A stretch of 64,000 bases of DNA from Arthrobacter sp. ISL-72 (GCF_018613755.1 NZ_JAGGPP010000006.1:212377-276376); one strand, 5' to 3'. Counted from the stretch's first letter, positions 32,518 to 42,497 are shown. Made by a program: numbers and translations. The notes: a model not told the origin generated them from the letters alone.

Positions 32518-33376
32518 GCCTGAAGCAGCACCCACGGCCGGCCGGGAGCCGTTCGGCTCCCGGCTCAGCCGGGCCATGGCCCACCGCGGTCCGCTGTGCG
32601 TCGGCATTGACCCGCACCCGGGACTCCTGAAGGCCTGGGGACTAAACGACGACGCCGCCGGCCTGGAGCGTTTCTCGCTGACCGTCGTCGAGGCGGTGGG
32701 TTCGCTCGCTGCCGCCGTGAAGCCGCAGGTGGCCCTGTACGAGCGGCACGGCTCCGCGGGAATTGCCGTGCTGGAACGCACGCTTGCATCGGCGGCCGAC
32801 GCCGGTGTCCTGACCATTGCCGACGCCAAGCGCGGCGACATCGGTTCCACCATGGCGGCGTACGCGGACGCGTGGCTCCGGGACGGCTCGTCGCTGGCCG
32901 CGGATTCCGTGACCTTGAGCCCGTACCTTGGCTTCGAGTCCCTGCGCCCTGCCCTGGACCTTGCTGCCGAGTACGGCCGCGGCGTTTTTGTCCTGGCGCT
33001 CACGTCCAATCCGGAAGGCGCCTCCGTCCAGCACGTGGGCGGCGTCGACTCCGTCGCCCGGCGGATCGTAGAGGCGGCAGCAGGCGAGAACAGCCGGTAC
33101 CCTGGTGCCCTGGGCTCCGTGGGCCTGGTGGTCGGCGCGACGGTGGGCGGGGCCCTGCAGGACCTGCAGCTGGACCTGGCAGCGGTGCGCGGAATCATCC
33201 TCGCACCAGGGCTCGGTGCCCAGGGAGCCACGGCCGCGGACCTGAAGGAAACGTTCGGCTCCGCCTATGCCCAGGTCCTTGGTACGTCGAGCCGCGACAT
33301 CCTCTCAGCCGGTCCCGCCGTAGGCGCACTGCGGGACGCGGCGCGGCGCACCCTGGAACCGCTGCTGGCCCGCTGA
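32510..33376 (+). CDS. pyrF: Orotidine 5'-phosphate decarboxylase (PyrF subtype 2)
   Basis: A 288-residue TIM-barrel enzyme that makes UMP. The catalytic Lys/Asp set is in [11 protein letters not shown], with GIDPHPGLL at the N-terminus and [10 protein letters not shown] near the phosphate site, as in the mycobacterial-type PyrF subfamily. The ATG lies inside the carB end (8-nt overlap). pyrD and pyrE are not in this operon. The gene ends the pyrimidine unit; mihF follows after about 90 nt. Confidence 0.97.
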
Positions 33377-33468
33377 TCCATTGATTTCTGCGCCAGGCTA
33401 GGGGTAGGTTCAGGATGACTCCAACGGCCGTTGCCTTGGATCAGGGTGACGATTCGGGGGTGACTGAA

Positions 33469-33819
33469 GTGAGTTTGCGGCCCCTGACGGAGCAGGAACG
33501 CGCGGAAGCTTTGGGGAAGGCGGCGGCGGCCAGGGCCGCACGCGCCGAGGCCAAGGAGCAGCTGAAGTCCGGGACCCTGTCCGTCGCTGACCTGATCAGT
33601 TCCGGCGACGGAGATTCCGCCATGGCGCGAATGAAGGTTTCCGAGATGCTCGAAGCCCTGCCCGGAATTGGCCGGGTCAGGGCTGCGGCCATCATGGACG
33701 AACTCGGTATTGCCGCGTCCCGGAGGCTGCGGGGACTCGGCATTCACCAGCGCCGGGCGCTGGTAGATTTTATGAACGAGAATCACGTCCATCCGAATAA
33801 CGCCAAAAGGAATATGTGA
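33469..33819 (+). CDS. mihF: Actinobacterial integration host factor (mIHF)
   Basis: A 116-residue nucleoid protein. It has the mIHF core [28 protein letters not shown], a helix-two-turn-helix DNA-binding element, and [20 protein letters not shown] 33469 is chosen because homology to mIHF begins at [10 protein letters not shown] and GGGGGTG lies 6 nt ahead. ATG 33415, which has its own AGGGGTAGG ribosome site, would add 18 residues and remains possible. The protein bends DNA and compacts the chromosome. The last 15 residues exceed the usual mIHF end, and the stop overlaps the gmk start by 4 nt. Confidence 0.88.
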   Translation: MSLRPLTEQERAEALGKAAAARAARAEAKEQLKSGTLSVADLISSGDGDSAMARMKVSEMLEALPGIGRVRAAAIMDELGIAASRRLRGLGIHQRRALVDFMNENHVHPNNAKRNM

Positions 33820-34388
33820 GCAAGAAACCGGGACTGACAGTCCTCGCCGGTCCGACGGCTGTTGGTAAAGGCACCGTGTCCACCTACATCCGGGACAACT
33901 ACCCCGAAGTCTGGCTTTCCGTCTCAGCAACCACCCGCCCGCCGCGTCCTGGTGAGACGGACGGGGTTCACTACTTTTTCAAGTCCGCCACAGAGTTCGA
34001 CGCGCTGGTGGCCGACGGGGAGCTGCTGGAGTGGGCCGTGGTCCATGGCCGGAACCGCTACGGCACGCTCCGCAGCACCGTTGACGCCGCCATCGCAGAC
34101 GGCCGGTCCGTGCTGCTGGAGATCGACCTGCAGGGTGCGCGCCAGGTCAAGCAGGCCGTTCCGGACGCGCAGTTCGTCTTCCTGGCCCCGCCCAGCTGGG
34201 AGGAAATGGTCCGCCGCCTGGTGGGCCGCGGCACGGAAAGCGCGGAGGAACAGCAGCAAAGACTGGAAACCGCTAAACTAGAACTTGCCGCTGAGCCGGA
34301 GTTCGATCACACCGTCATCAATGATGACGTTCGACGCGCAGCGGACGAGCTTGTTTCACTCATGGGGCTCACCCCGCACCCGCACTAG
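33816..34388 (+). CDS. gmk: Guanylate kinase
   Basis: A 190-residue nucleoside monophosphate kinase converting GMP to GDP. The P-loop is [10 protein letters not shown], the GMP-binding motif [11 protein letters not shown] is present with DGVHYFF, and [13 protein letters not shown] completes the active site. The GTG start overlaps mihF by 4 nt, making one transcript. rpoZ follows 39 nt later; gmk-rpoZ coupling is widespread in bacteria. Confidence 0.97.
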   Translation: MSKKPGLTVLAGPTAVGKGTVSTYIRDNYPEVWLSVSATTRPPRPGETDGVHYFFKSATEFDALVADGELLEWAVVHGRNRYGTLRSTVDAAIADGRSVLLEIDLQGARQVKQAVPDAQFVFLAPPSWEEMVRRLVGRGTESAEEQQQRLETAKLELAAEPEFDHTVINDDVRRAADELVSLMGLTPHPH

Positions 34389-34427
34389 CCGCCGGGTCGG
34401 ATCGGCCCGTTAGAATTTGGAGAATTC

Positions 34428-34688
34428 GTGTCCACGAACCTTGAAGGCATCATCAACCCGCCGATCGACGAGCTGCTGACGGCAGCTGATTCCAAGTACG
34501 GCTTGGTGATCTTCGGTGCCAAGCGTGCACGTCAGATCAACGCATACTACGCCCAGCTGCACGAGGGCCTGTTCGAATACGTTGGCCCGCTGGTCGACAC
34601 CAAGCTGAACGAGAAGTCGCTGTCCATCGCCCTGCGCGAGATCAACGAAGGCAAGCTCGTTTCCACGCCGATCGAACCTGCAGAGTAG
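34428..34688 (+). CDS. rpoZ: RNA polymerase omega subunit
   Basis: An 86-residue protein that helps assemble beta' into RNA polymerase. It has the actinobacterial omega motifs [23 protein letters not shown] and [18 protein letters not shown] 34428 follows TGGAGA at a normal distance. coaBC begins 39 nt after the stop, so gmk, rpoZ and coaBC form a common cluster. Confidence 0.96.
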   Translation: MSTNLEGIINPPIDELLTAADSKYGLVIFGAKRARQINAYYAQLHEGLFEYVGPLVDTKLNEKSLSIALREINEGKLVSTPIEPAE

Positions 34689-34727
34689 ATCTCAGCAAAA
34701 TACAGACTGCCTGTTGACGGAGGTCAC

Positions 34728-35963
34728 GTGCGCATAGTCCTCGGAGTCGGGGGAGGGATTGCCGCCTACAAGGTGGCATCGCTCCTCCGGCTTTTTACTG
34801 AAGCCGGGCATAACGTCACGGTGATTCCCACGGAGGCTGCCAACCGCTTTGTCGGGGTGGCAACCTGGGAGGCCCTTTCCGGTAATCCGGTCAGCAACAG
34901 CGTCTTCGCCGACGTCCCGTCCGTCAACCATGTCCGCCTGGGGCATGAGGCAGATCTCATTGTTGTGGCTCCGGCGACGGCGGACCTTCTGGCCCGCGCG
35001 GCCGGCGGCCACGCCGACGACCTCCTGACCAACACCCTCCTGATGGCCAGCGGGCCGGTGCTGATGGCACCGGCCATGCACACCGAAATGTGGCGGCACG
35101 CCGCCACCCAGGCGAACGTGGAGACGCTGCGCAGCCGGGGCATTACGGTCCTCGAACCCGCCAGCGGACGGCTCACCGGATCCGACTCCGGCCCCGGCCG
35201 GCTGCCCGAGCCGGAGGCCATTTTCGACGCCGCCATGGCCCTGATGCAGGACACCGGCGTTCCGGCGCAGCTGCCGCTGGCCGGGCGGACCGTCACGGTC
35301 AGCGCCGGCGGCACGAGGGAACCCCTGGATCCGGTCCGGTTCCTCGGCAACCGCTCGTCGGGGAAGCAGGGGGTCGCGCTTGCGGTGGCCGCGCGCGATG
35401 CCGGGGCGAGCGTCCGGCTGATTGCCGCCCACATGGAAGTGCCTGCGCCCGCCGGCGTCGAGGTGGTCCACGTGGAAACAGCGCTGCAGCTCCGGGAAGC
35501 GGCGCTGCGCGCGGCAGCCGATTCCGACGTCGTGATCATGGCAGCCGCCGTGGCGGACTTCCGGCCCGCGGACGTTTCGGATACCAAGATCAAGAAGCGT
35601 GACGGGACCGCGGATCCTGTCATCAGCCTGCTGCGCAACCCGGACATCCTGCAGGAGCTTGTGGAAGTCCGCGGGGCGCACAAGCCCGGGCAGCTGATCG
35701 TGGGTTTTGCGGCTGAAACCGGCGACGCGCACGGGGACGTCCTCGCCTACGCCGAAGCCAAGCTGCGGCGGAAGGGCTGTGACCTCCTGGTGGTCAACCA
35801 TGTGGGCGAGGGCCTGGTGTTCGGCCAGGACCGGAATTCCGTGATCATCCTCTCGCGCCTCGGCTCCGAACCACAGGCAGCGTCCGGTTCTAAGGATGAT
35901 GTTGCGGCCGCCGTCATTGACCGCATCAGCTCCGAGCTGAGCCGCGTTTCTCCACGAGCGTGA
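34728..35963 (+). CDS. coaBC: Bifunctional phosphopantothenoylcysteine synthetase/decarboxylase
   Basis: A 411-residue fusion of the FMN-dependent decarboxylase CoaC (GVGGGIAAYKVASLLR at the start, APATADLLAR) and the CTP-dependent ligase CoaB (VSAGGTREPLDPVRFLGNRSSGKQG, KIKK). It carries out two steps of coenzyme A synthesis. The substrate clamp reads PAMHTEMW rather than PxMNxxMW, and the flap reads SGRLTGSDSGPGRL, lacking the Cys of the E. coli enzyme. Both variants also occur in mycobacterial CoaBC as I recall. GTG 34728 has GGAGG 4 nt upstream. Confidence 0.95.
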   Translation: MRIVLGVGGGIAAYKVASLLRLFTEAGHNVTVIPTEAANRFVGVATWEALSGNPVSNSVFADVPSVNHVRLGHEADLIVVAPATADLLARAAGGHADDLLTNTLLMASGPVLMAPAMHTEMWRHAATQANVETLRSRGITVLEPASGRLTGSDSGPGRLPEPEAIFDAAMALMQDTGVPAQLPLAGRTVTVSAGGTREPLDPVRFLGNRSSGKQGVALAVAARDAGASVRLIAAHMEVPAPAGVEVVHVETALQLREAALRAAADSDVVIMAAAVADFRPADVSDTKIKKRDGTADPVISLLRNPDILQELVEVRGAHKPGQLIVGFAAETGDAHGDVLAYAEAKLRRKGCDLLVVNHVGEGLVFGQDRNSVIILSRLGSEPQAASGSKDDVAAAVIDRISSELSRVSPRA

Positions 35964-36042
35964 CAGGCCGCCTGCGCAAGGCCTCCTTAGCAGGGGGACA
36001 CATGCCGCGGCCCGAACGATTCCCAACCAGTAAGGTAGTTGA

Positions 36043-37278
36043 GTGACTTTACCGCTGCACATTCCCGCATCCCACGGCGCCACGCCGCCCTCCCTTCGGC
36101 TCTTCACGTCGGAGTCCGTGACCGAAGGCCATCCGGACAAGATCTGCGACCAGATCAGTGATGCGATCCTGGATGCCCTGCTCGACAAGGACCCGGAGTC
36201 CCGCGTGGCCGTCGAGACGCTGGCCACCACCGGCCTGGTGCACGTGGCGGGCGAAGTCACCACCGACGCCTACGTGGAGATCCCGCAGATTGTGCGCGAA
36301 ACCATCCTCGGGATCGGGTACGACTCCTCGGCCAACGGTTTCGACGGTGCCCGCTGCGGCGTCTCCGTGTCCATCGGCCAGCAGTCCAACGACATCGCCG
36401 GCGGCGTGTTCAATTCCCTGGAAGCCCGCGAGGGCCGCCAGGAAGACGACTACGACCTCCAGGGCGCCGGCGACCAGGGCCTGATGTTCGGTTACGCCAG
36501 CGACGAGACGCCCTCCTACATGCCGGTGCCGATCTGGATCGCGCACCGCCTCTCCGAGCGGCTCACCGAAGTCCGCAAGAACGGCGAGCTCCCGTACCTC
36601 CGCCCGGACGGCAAGACCCAGGCCACCATCGGTTACGACGGCGACCGCCCGGTTTCGGTTGAAACCATCGTGATCTCCAGCCAGCACGCCGAAGGCGCCA
36701 GCCTCGAGCAGCTGCGGGCCGACCTCGCTACGCACGTGATCGATCCGGTGCTGGCAGCAGCCAACCTGGACATCTCACGCACCCGCAACATCCTCAACCC
36801 CGCCGGTGCCTTTGTAATCGGAGGTCCGGTGGGCGACGCCGGCCTGACCGGGCGCAAGATCATCGTGGACACTTACGGCGGCATGGCACGCCACGGCGGC
36901 GGTGCGTTCTCCGGCAAGGACCCGTCGAAGGTGGACCGCTCCGCAGCGTACGCCATGCGGTGGGTGGCCAAGAACGTCGTGGCCGCCGGACTCGCCAAGC
37001 GGGCCGAAATCCAGATCGCCTACGCCATCGGCCAGGCCCGTCCCGTCGGCACCTACGTGGAGACCTTCGGCACGGAAACTGTGGACCCGGCGCGGATCAG
37101 CGAGGCCATTTCGGAAATCTTCGACCTGCGTCCGCGCGCCATCATCGACGCACTGGACCTCAAGCGCCCGATCTACGCCAAAACCGCAGCGCACGGACAC
37201 TTCGGCCGCGACGATCCCGATTTCACCTGGGAACGGCTGGACCGGGTGGACGACCTCAAGGCATTCTTCAACGCCTGA
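36043..37278 (+). CDS. metK: S-adenosylmethionine synthetase
   Basis: A 411-residue enzyme making SAM from methionine and ATP. Family motifs are [33 protein letters not shown] and [19 protein letters not shown] 36043 is preceded by TAAGGTAG. It lies 79 nt behind coaBC. A strong terminator lies 83 nt past its stop. No SAM riboswitch is apparent in the short upstream gap. Confidence 0.97.
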   Translation: MTLPLHIPASHGATPPSLRLFTSESVTEGHPDKICDQISDAILDALLDKDPESRVAVETLATTGLVHVAGEVTTDAYVEIPQIVRETILGIGYDSSANGFDGARCGVSVSIGQQSNDIAGGVFNSLEAREGRQEDDYDLQGAGDQGLMFGYASDETPSYMPVPIWIAHRLSERLTEVRKNGELPYLRPDGKTQATIGYDGDRPVSVETIVISSQHAEGASLEQLRADLATHVIDPVLAAANLDISRTRNILNPAGAFVIGGPVGDAGLTGRKIIVDTYGGMARHGGGAFSGKDPSKVDRSAAYAMRWVAKNVVAAGLAKRAEIQIAYAIGQARPVGTYVETFGTETVDPARISEAISEIFDLRPRAIIDALDLKRPIYAKTAAHGHFGRDDPDFTWERLDRVDDLKAFFNA

Positions 37279-37361
37279 GAAGCGCCACCGGACCGCGCCG
37301 CTTGTGGGGAATGCGGGTGTGGAATACGCGTGTGGAATAAATGTCAGCGCCACGTGTTTGG

Positions 37362-37405
37362 CTGTAGCAGGGTCACCGTCCGGGCGGCCCTGCTACAGTG
37401 TTTTT
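37362..37405 (+). terminator. Intrinsic terminator after metK
   Basis: CTGTAGCAGGG (37362-37372) pairs perfectly with CCCTGCTACAG (37388-37398) around a 15-nt loop, followed by TGTTTTT. The right arm also contains TACAGT, a possible -10 box for priA. Confidence 0.85.
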
Positions 37406-37425
37406 GCTGATCGGAGGTTGGTCCC

Positions 37426-39582
37426 ATCGCTTCACTCCCTGGCGGCGGATCCGCCACCGACGAGCCGCTCCAGCTCTCGCTCCTCCAAGGGTTCCCGGCG
37501 GGACGCCCGCAGTCTCCCGCCGGTCCCGCCCTGGCCTCCGCGCTGCCCGTCGCCCGGGTCCTCATCGAGTCGTCGCTGCCCCATCTGGACAGGCCCTTCG
37601 ACTACAGCGTGCCGGCCACCCTTGACGAGGCAGCCCAGCCGGGCGCCCGCGTCAAGGTCAAGTTCAACGGCCAGGAGCTCGGCGGCTACCTCCTGGACCG
37701 GATAGCCGAATCCGATGCCGGGCACACCCTCGTGCCGCTCCACAAGGTGGTCTCACCCGTACGCGTGCTCACGCCGGCGCTGGCCGAACTCGCCGGCAAA
37801 GTGGCTGCCCGCTATGCCGGCACGGTCAGCGACGTGCTGCGTGTTGCCGTCCCGCCGCGGGTCGCCAGGCTCGAGAAGGAGCTGACCGCGGACGGCATCC
37901 TCGCTGCAAACCCTCCTGCCGCCGGCGCGGAGGCCGAGAAGCCGGAGCCGCATGAAACCCTTGTTCCTTCCACTACTGGTATCTGGTCGCGTTACGCCAA
38001 CGGGGCCGCCTTCCTCAAGCACCTTGGCGCCGGTGAGTCGCCGCGGGCCGTGCTCAGCGCGCTGCAGGGCTTTGGGCCGGACGGCTGGCCTGCGCTTCTT
38101 GCCGGTGCCGTGGCAGCGGTCCGTGCGTCCGGCCGCGGCGCGGTTGTGGTGGTTCCCGATTACCGCGACCTGGACCGTGTTGAGGAGGCTCTGGCAGGCC
38201 TGCTGCCGCGGGAGGACATCGCCCGGCTCGCCGCCGACGACGGCCCGACGCCGCGCTACCGCAGTTACCTGCGGCTGCTCACCGGCAGCGCCGGGGTTGC
38301 CGTGGGCACGCGCTCGGCGGCGTACGCCCCGGTGCACAACCTGGGTCTTGTGGTGTGCTGGGACGACGGCGATGACCTCCACATCGAGCAGCGGTCGCCC
38401 TACGCCCACACCCGCGAGGTCCTGCTCCTGCGCGCCGAACAGGAAGGCGCGGCCTGCCTGCTCGCTGCCCACACACGCAGCACGGAACTGCAGCGGCTCG
38501 TGGAGTCCGGCTGGGCCAGGCCGGTGGAAGCCGGCCGTCCGGAGGTCCGCCGGACAGTTCCCCGCGTGGTGAACACCGCGGACAGCTTTGAACAGGAACG
38601 CGACCCGCTGGCCCGGATCGCCAGGCTGCCCGGTGCTGCCTGGCGTGCCGCCAAGGAAGGCCTGGAGCGCGGCCCGGTCCTGGTCCAAGTGGCCCGTTCC
38701 GGCTATGCGCCCTCGCTTGTCTGCGATTCGTGCCGGGAACCGGCCGGGTGCCCTGCCTGCAGCGGTCCCCTGGCTGTTGCCGGCGCCGCCGGCAGTTCTG
38801 CCGTGCCGCAGTGCCGCTGGTGTTCGGCTCCCGCGCCGGCGTGGCGCTGCAGCCATTGCAGCAGCCCTCGGCTGCGGCGTGCCGCCACCGGTGTGCTGCG
38901 TACCGCGGAGGAACTGGGCCGGGCCTTTCCGGGGAAGCCCGTCGTCACGTCGTCGGGCGACCAGGTCAAAGCCAGCGTGCCGGACACTCAAGCCCTCGTG
39001 GTCGCCACCGTGGGAGCTGAGCCGGTGGCGGCCGGCGGATATGCGGCGGCACTGCTGCTGGACGGCGACTCGCTGCTGCGCCGCGAAAACCTCCGCGCAG
39101 GGGAGGACGCCGTCCGGCGCTGGTTCAACGCCGCGGCACTGGTCAAGCCGGCGCCGGAGGGCGGCCTGGTGGTCATCACCGCCGATGACACGGCCGGGGT
39201 GGGCGCACTGCTCCGCTGGGACGCCGGTGGGTATGCCCGGCGCGAACTCTCACTTCGGAAGGAGCTCCAGCTGCCCCCGGCGGTTAGGATCGCCTCGGTA
39301 ACCGGCGGCCGGACCGCCGTCGGACACTTTACGGACGCAATTGAACAGCAGCTGGCGAGGCAGGGCATGTCCCTCCGCGCCGCCGGGCCGGCACCGCTGC
39401 TGCTGACCGACGCCCGCGCAGCCCGCGGCGAGGCCGGCGAAGATGTCCGGACACTGCTGTTCATTCCGTATGCGCAGGCTGCGGAGGCGACGCGCGTCAT
39501 GCGGGCCGTCAAGGCAGCTGCGGCGGCGCGGCGCAGCGATGATCCCGTCCAATTGCGGCTCGACGGCGTGGACGTGCTGTAG
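37426..39582 (+). CDS. priA: Primosomal protein N' (PriA), helicase-degenerate, probable ATC start
   Basis: The conserved N-terminal PriA sequence (VARVLIESSLPHLDRPFDYSVP) begins well before the first GTG at 37609. The frame is open from 37411, just after an in-frame TGA, and has no ATG, GTG or TTG before 37609. ATC 37426 sits 8 nt behind a perfect GGAGG, so I take it as start (718 residues). The DNA-binding part and the zinc cysteines (CDSC, CPAC, CRWC, CSHC) are conserved. The Walker A loop and DEEH box are lost: the Walker B region reads VVCWDDGDD. Actinobacterial PriA proteins share this loss and probably act as replication-restart scaffolds rather than helicases. Confidence 0.88.
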   Translation: MASLPGGGSATDEPLQLSLLQGFPAGRPQSPAGPALASALPVARVLIESSLPHLDRPFDYSVPATLDEAAQPGARVKVKFNGQELGGYLLDRIAESDAGHTLVPLHKVVSPVRVLTPALAELAGKVAARYAGTVSDVLRVAVPPRVARLEKELTADGILAANPPAAGAEAEKPEPHETLVPSTTGIWSRYANGAAFLKHLGAGESPRAVLSALQGFGPDGWPALLAGAVAAVRASGRGAVVVVPDYRDLDRVEEALAGLLPREDIARLAADDGPTPRYRSYLRLLTGSAGVAVGTRSAAYAPVHNLGLVVCWDDGDDLHIEQRSPYAHTREVLLLRAEQEGAACLLAAHTRSTELQRLVESGWARPVEAGRPEVRRTVPRVVNTADSFEQERDPLARIARLPGAAWRAAKEGLERGPVLVQVARSGYAPSLVCDSCREPAGCPACSGPLAVAGAAGSSAVPQCRWCSAPAPAWRCSHCSSPRLRRAATGVLRTAEELGRAFPGKPVVTSSGDQVKASVPDTQALVVATVGAEPVAAGGYAAALLLDGDSLLRRENLRAGEDAVRRWFNAAALVKPAPEGGLVVITADDTAGVGALLRWDAGGYARRELSLRKELQLPPAVRIASVTGGRTAVGHFTDAIEQQLARQGMSLRAAGPAPLLLTDARAARGEAGEDVRTLLFIPYAQAAEATRVMRAVKAAAAARRSDDPVQLRLDGVDVL

Positions 39583-39605
39583 CTGACGGTTCCCGCGGGC
39601 CGGGG

Positions 39606-40685
39606 CTAGCGCCGGTTATTGATGCGGGCGGCCTCTTCGGCCAGCTGCACCAGCTGGCGCGCCGAATGGTCCCAGCTGAATTCCGCCGCCCGTTCCGCGG
39701 AACGCCGTGACTGTGCCTGCCACACTTCAGGTTCCTCAAGCTTGCGGACGGCCGCGGCAAACTCGGAGGGAGAATCCGGGTGCACATAGCTCACGGCGTC
39801 GTGCCCTACTTCCCGGAAAATGGGGGTGTCGCTGGCGATGACGGGCGTGCCGTGTGACATCGCCTCCACCAGCGGCAGGCCGTAGCCCTCCGCACGGGAC
39901 AGACTGATCAGGGCAGTGGTGCGGGCCAGCAGCTCCTCGTACTCGGCGTCCGTGACACCGTTGTGGAAGACGACGTTGGCGCCCGGAGGGACCAACGCCT
40001 CCAGCTCGGCCCGGCGCTGCGGCGTGATGCGGCTCAGCAGGTGCAGTGTCATGTCGGGAAGTTCGGCCATGCCCAGGACCATGGTTTCCACGTTTTTGTA
40101 CGGCATGAAGGAGCCCATGTACAACAAGGTCCTGTCCGCGCCCGCTTCGGGGTCCCGCGGCGTGTGTCCGTGCTGCGGTGCGTTGCCGACGATCCGCACG
40201 GGCCGTTTGGTGAGCCTGTACTTGGCGATCAGCGCCTCGGTGGTGTGGCTGATCGTGGCCACGACGTCCGCCCGGTTCAGGAGCATCCGCTGCGGCCAGT
40301 AGGCCTTGTGGTAAAGGCGCCACAGCAGCCTTACCGGTGCGGGCAGGAAGCCCGGCGGCGCCGGGTGCTCGTAGTAGATGAGATCGTGAAGGGTCAGCAC
40401 CAGCCCGTATTTGCGGCCGAACGTTCCCATGGTCTGCATCGGGCACACCACAACGTCGGCACCCAGTTTATTGACCTTGGCGGCCACGAACAGCTCGGCG
40501 GGGGAGAGCGGGCTGTTGATGAGCGTGTAGGGCACATCCGGGAGAAGGGCCAGCTGCCGGGGGTCGCTGATGAGCATCGACACGTCGGCGATCTTGGCCG
40601 TGGCGGCGATAAGGCTGGCACCGTACCTGCTGATGCCGTCGTGGTGGTCCAGGCGGGTGAAGCGGGCGTCGATAATGATTTTCAC
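39606..40685 (-). CDS. Glycosyltransferase family 4 (GT-B fold)
   Basis: A 359-residue retaining GT-B glycosyltransferase. The C-terminal donor site contains LYMGSFMPYKNVETMV, EYEELLARTTALISLSRAEGYGLPLVEAMSHGTPVIA (the EX7E-like block) and an N-terminal GISRYGASL acceptor loop. It starts at ATG 40685, overlapping the hydrolase gene by 4 nt (ATGA), so the two are translated together. The sugar and acceptor are unknown; envelope polysaccharide or glycolipid synthesis is usual for such enzymes. It is convergent with priA, whose stop is 23 nt away. Confidence 0.92.
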   Translation of the reverse strand: MKIIIDARFTRLDHHDGISRYGASLIAATAKIADVSMLISDPRQLALLPDVPYTLINSPLSPAELFVAAKVNKLGADVVVCPMQTMGTFGRKYGLVLTLHDLIYYEHPAPPGFLPAPVRLLWRLYHKAYWPQRMLLNRADVVATISHTTEALIAKYRLTKRPVRIVGNAPQHGHTPRDPEAGADRTLLYMGSFMPYKNVETMVLGMAELPDMTLHLLSRITPQRRAELEALVPPGANVVFHNGVTDAEYEELLARTTALISLSRAEGYGLPLVEAMSHGTPVIASDTPIFREVGHDAVSYVHPDSPSEFAAAVRKLEEPEVWQAQSRRSAERAAEFSWDHSARQLVQLAEEAARINNRR

Positions 40686-41611
40686 GCGGGATGGTCCTTC
40701 AGGAAGCGTCTGATGAAATCGGCTGCCAGTTCGGGGGTCTCGTAATGGATCAGGTGCCCGACGCCGGGAATGACCTCGAGCGTGCCGTCCGGCAGCAGTG
40801 CCGCCAGTTTGTGCTGGTCCGGGAGCATCGCGATCTCGTCCTTCTCCCCGGCAATCAGCAGCACCGGCAGGGCCAGGTCCCGGGCCACTTCGGAAACGTT
40901 GCTGCCGACGGAAGCCTTGAAGGACGCCAGCAGGCTGTCCCGGTTGGCGAAGGCGGAGAAATAGGCGTTGTGCTGACCGTGGATGAAACGCAGCAGCTGC
41001 TTGTCCCGGGTCTTGGCCATGGCCATGCTCATGACCCTGACAATGAGCCGGCTGCGAAGCAGGGAAAGCCCCAGGGCCCGGGGGAGCCGGGCGGCGGCTT
41101 CGTAGTAGAGGATGGCCAGTTTCGTCATGATGCCCTTGGGGCCCTCGAGCGCCGGCGCGGCGATGGGGTTGATCAGGATGAGCGGGAAGACGGCGCCGGG
41201 GTTGGCCGCTACGAAGTGGCTGACAATGATGGATCCGAAGGAATGCCCCAGCAGGACGGTTTCGGGGCCCAGTCCCAAGGCCGCCATGAAGTCGCTGATG
41301 AACTGCCCGTAGCGCGTGACGCTGTGCTCACTGCCCGCAAAGGCATCGGAGCTGCCGAAGCCGGGGAGGTCGGGCATGATGAGCCGCATTTCGGGCAGCT
41401 GGTCGGCCACCCGGAGCAGGCCGTGGTGGTCGCCGCGGAAGCCGTGGACCACCAGGATGGTCCTGGTCTCAGCCGTGACCCGCACCGGCTCGTAGACCCA
41501 GTAGTCCACGTTGCAGCCCTGCAGGTCCACGTTGCCGGCCCGTGTCCTGGCGTCGAGCTGCCCGCTGAAGAGAGGCGGAGCCTGCGCGGGCCCCGTAACA
41601 ACTTGTTCCAT
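40682..41611 (-). CDS. Alpha/beta hydrolase
   Basis: A 309-residue alpha/beta-hydrolase fold protein. It has the oxyanion motif VVHGFRGDHHG, the nucleophile elbow GHSFGS (Ser), a later acidic residue in IAGEKDE and the catalytic His in PGVGHLIHYE. No signal peptide is seen. Coupling with the downstream glycosyltransferase suggests a joint role in making or trimming an ester-containing glycoconjugate, but this is inference. ATG 41611 is used; ribosome site weak. Confidence 0.9.
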   Translation of the reverse strand: MEQVVTGPAQAPPLFSGQLDARTRAGNVDLQGCNVDYWVYEPVRVTAETRTILVVHGFRGDHHGLLRVADQLPEMRLIMPDLPGFGSSDAFAGSEHSVTRYGQFISDFMAALGLGPETVLLGHSFGSIIVSHFVAANPGAVFPLILINPIAAPALEGPKGIMTKLAILYYEAAARLPRALGLSLLRSRLIVRVMSMAMAKTRDKQLLRFIHGQHNAYFSAFANRDSLLASFKASVGSNVSEVARDLALPVLLIAGEKDEIAMLPDQHKLAALLPDGTLEVIPGVGHLIHYETPELAADFIRRFLKDHPA

Positions 41612-41621
41612 GGGTTGATTC

Positions 41622-42497
41622 CTAATTGACGTGGTCCGGGTGGGATCCGGTGCGGCGGCCGCGCTCGAGGGAGGCCAGGGCGGCCATATCTGTGTCGCTC
41701 AATGTGAAGCCGAAGACGTCCAGGTTCTGCCGGAGGCGGGCGTAGGAGCTCGCCTTCGGGATGACGATGTTGCCCAGCTGCAGGTGCCATCTCAGGATGA
41801 TCTGGGCGGCGGTCCGGTGGTGCTCGGCAGCGAGCGCCAGTACCACCGGATCCTCCAGCACGTGGCCCCGGCCCAGCGGGCTCCAGGCCTCGGTGCGGAT
41901 GCCAAGCCGGGCGTGCATCTCCCGGAGCTCGTCCTGCTGAAGCCAGGGGTGGAGTTCCACCTGGTTCACGGCCGGGACCACTTCGGCGCCGTCCAGCAGG
42001 CGTTCGAGGTGGGCGGGCTGGAAATTCGACACGCCGATGGCGCGGATCCTGCCCTCGCGGTAGAGGGTTTCCATGGCCCGGTAGCTTTCGGTGAAGAGCC
42101 CGCGCCTGGCACAGGGCCAGTGGATGAGGTACAGGTCAATGTATTCCATGCCCAGATTGGACATGGACGTGGCGAAGGCCCGCATGGTGGCATCGTAGCC
42201 GTGGTCGTCGTTCCACACTTTGGTGGTGACGAAGAGGTCTTCGCGGGAAAGCGGCGGGGCTGCTTCGCCGGAACCGCCGCCGGGTCCGCCGCCCGCATAG
42301 CCGGACAACGCGCCGATGGCCTTTCCCACCCCGGTTTCGTTTCCGTACATCGCCGCCGTGTCGAAGTGCCGGTAGCCGGCTTCAAGGGCCATGGTCACAA
42401 GGCCGGCTGCGTCGGCCGGAGGAACCTTGTAGAGCCCGAAGCCCAGCTGGTCGATCAGCACACCGTTGTTGAGGCTAAGCCGGGGCGAGGTTTTCAT
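41622..42497 (-). CDS. Aldo/keto reductase
   Basis: A 291-residue AKR with the catalytic tetrad: Asp and Tyr in HFDTAAMYGNE, Lys in VTTKVWNDD, His in YLIHWPC. The C-terminal cofactor motif is IPKASSYARLRQNLDVF. ATG 42497 gives the expected KTSPRLSLNNG start; the frame continues upstream but without homology. It reduces aldehydes or ketones with NADPH, substrate unknown. A Gly/Pro insertion (GGGPGGGSGE) in the loop after helix 2 is atypical. It lies 10 nt upstream of the hydrolase gene and may be co-transcribed. Confidence 0.92.
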   Translation of the reverse strand: MKTSPRLSLNNGVLIDQLGFGLYKVPPADAAGLVTMALEAGYRHFDTAAMYGNETGVGKAIGALSGYAGGGPGGGSGEAAPPLSREDLFVTTKVWNDDHGYDATMRAFATSMSNLGMEYIDLYLIHWPCARRGLFTESYRAMETLYREGRIRAIGVSNFQPAHLERLLDGAEVVPAVNQVELHPWLQQDELREMHARLGIRTEAWSPLGRGHVLEDPVVLALAAEHHRTAAQIILRWHLQLGNIVIPKASSYARLRQNLDVFGFTLSDTDMAALASLERGRRTGSHPDHVN

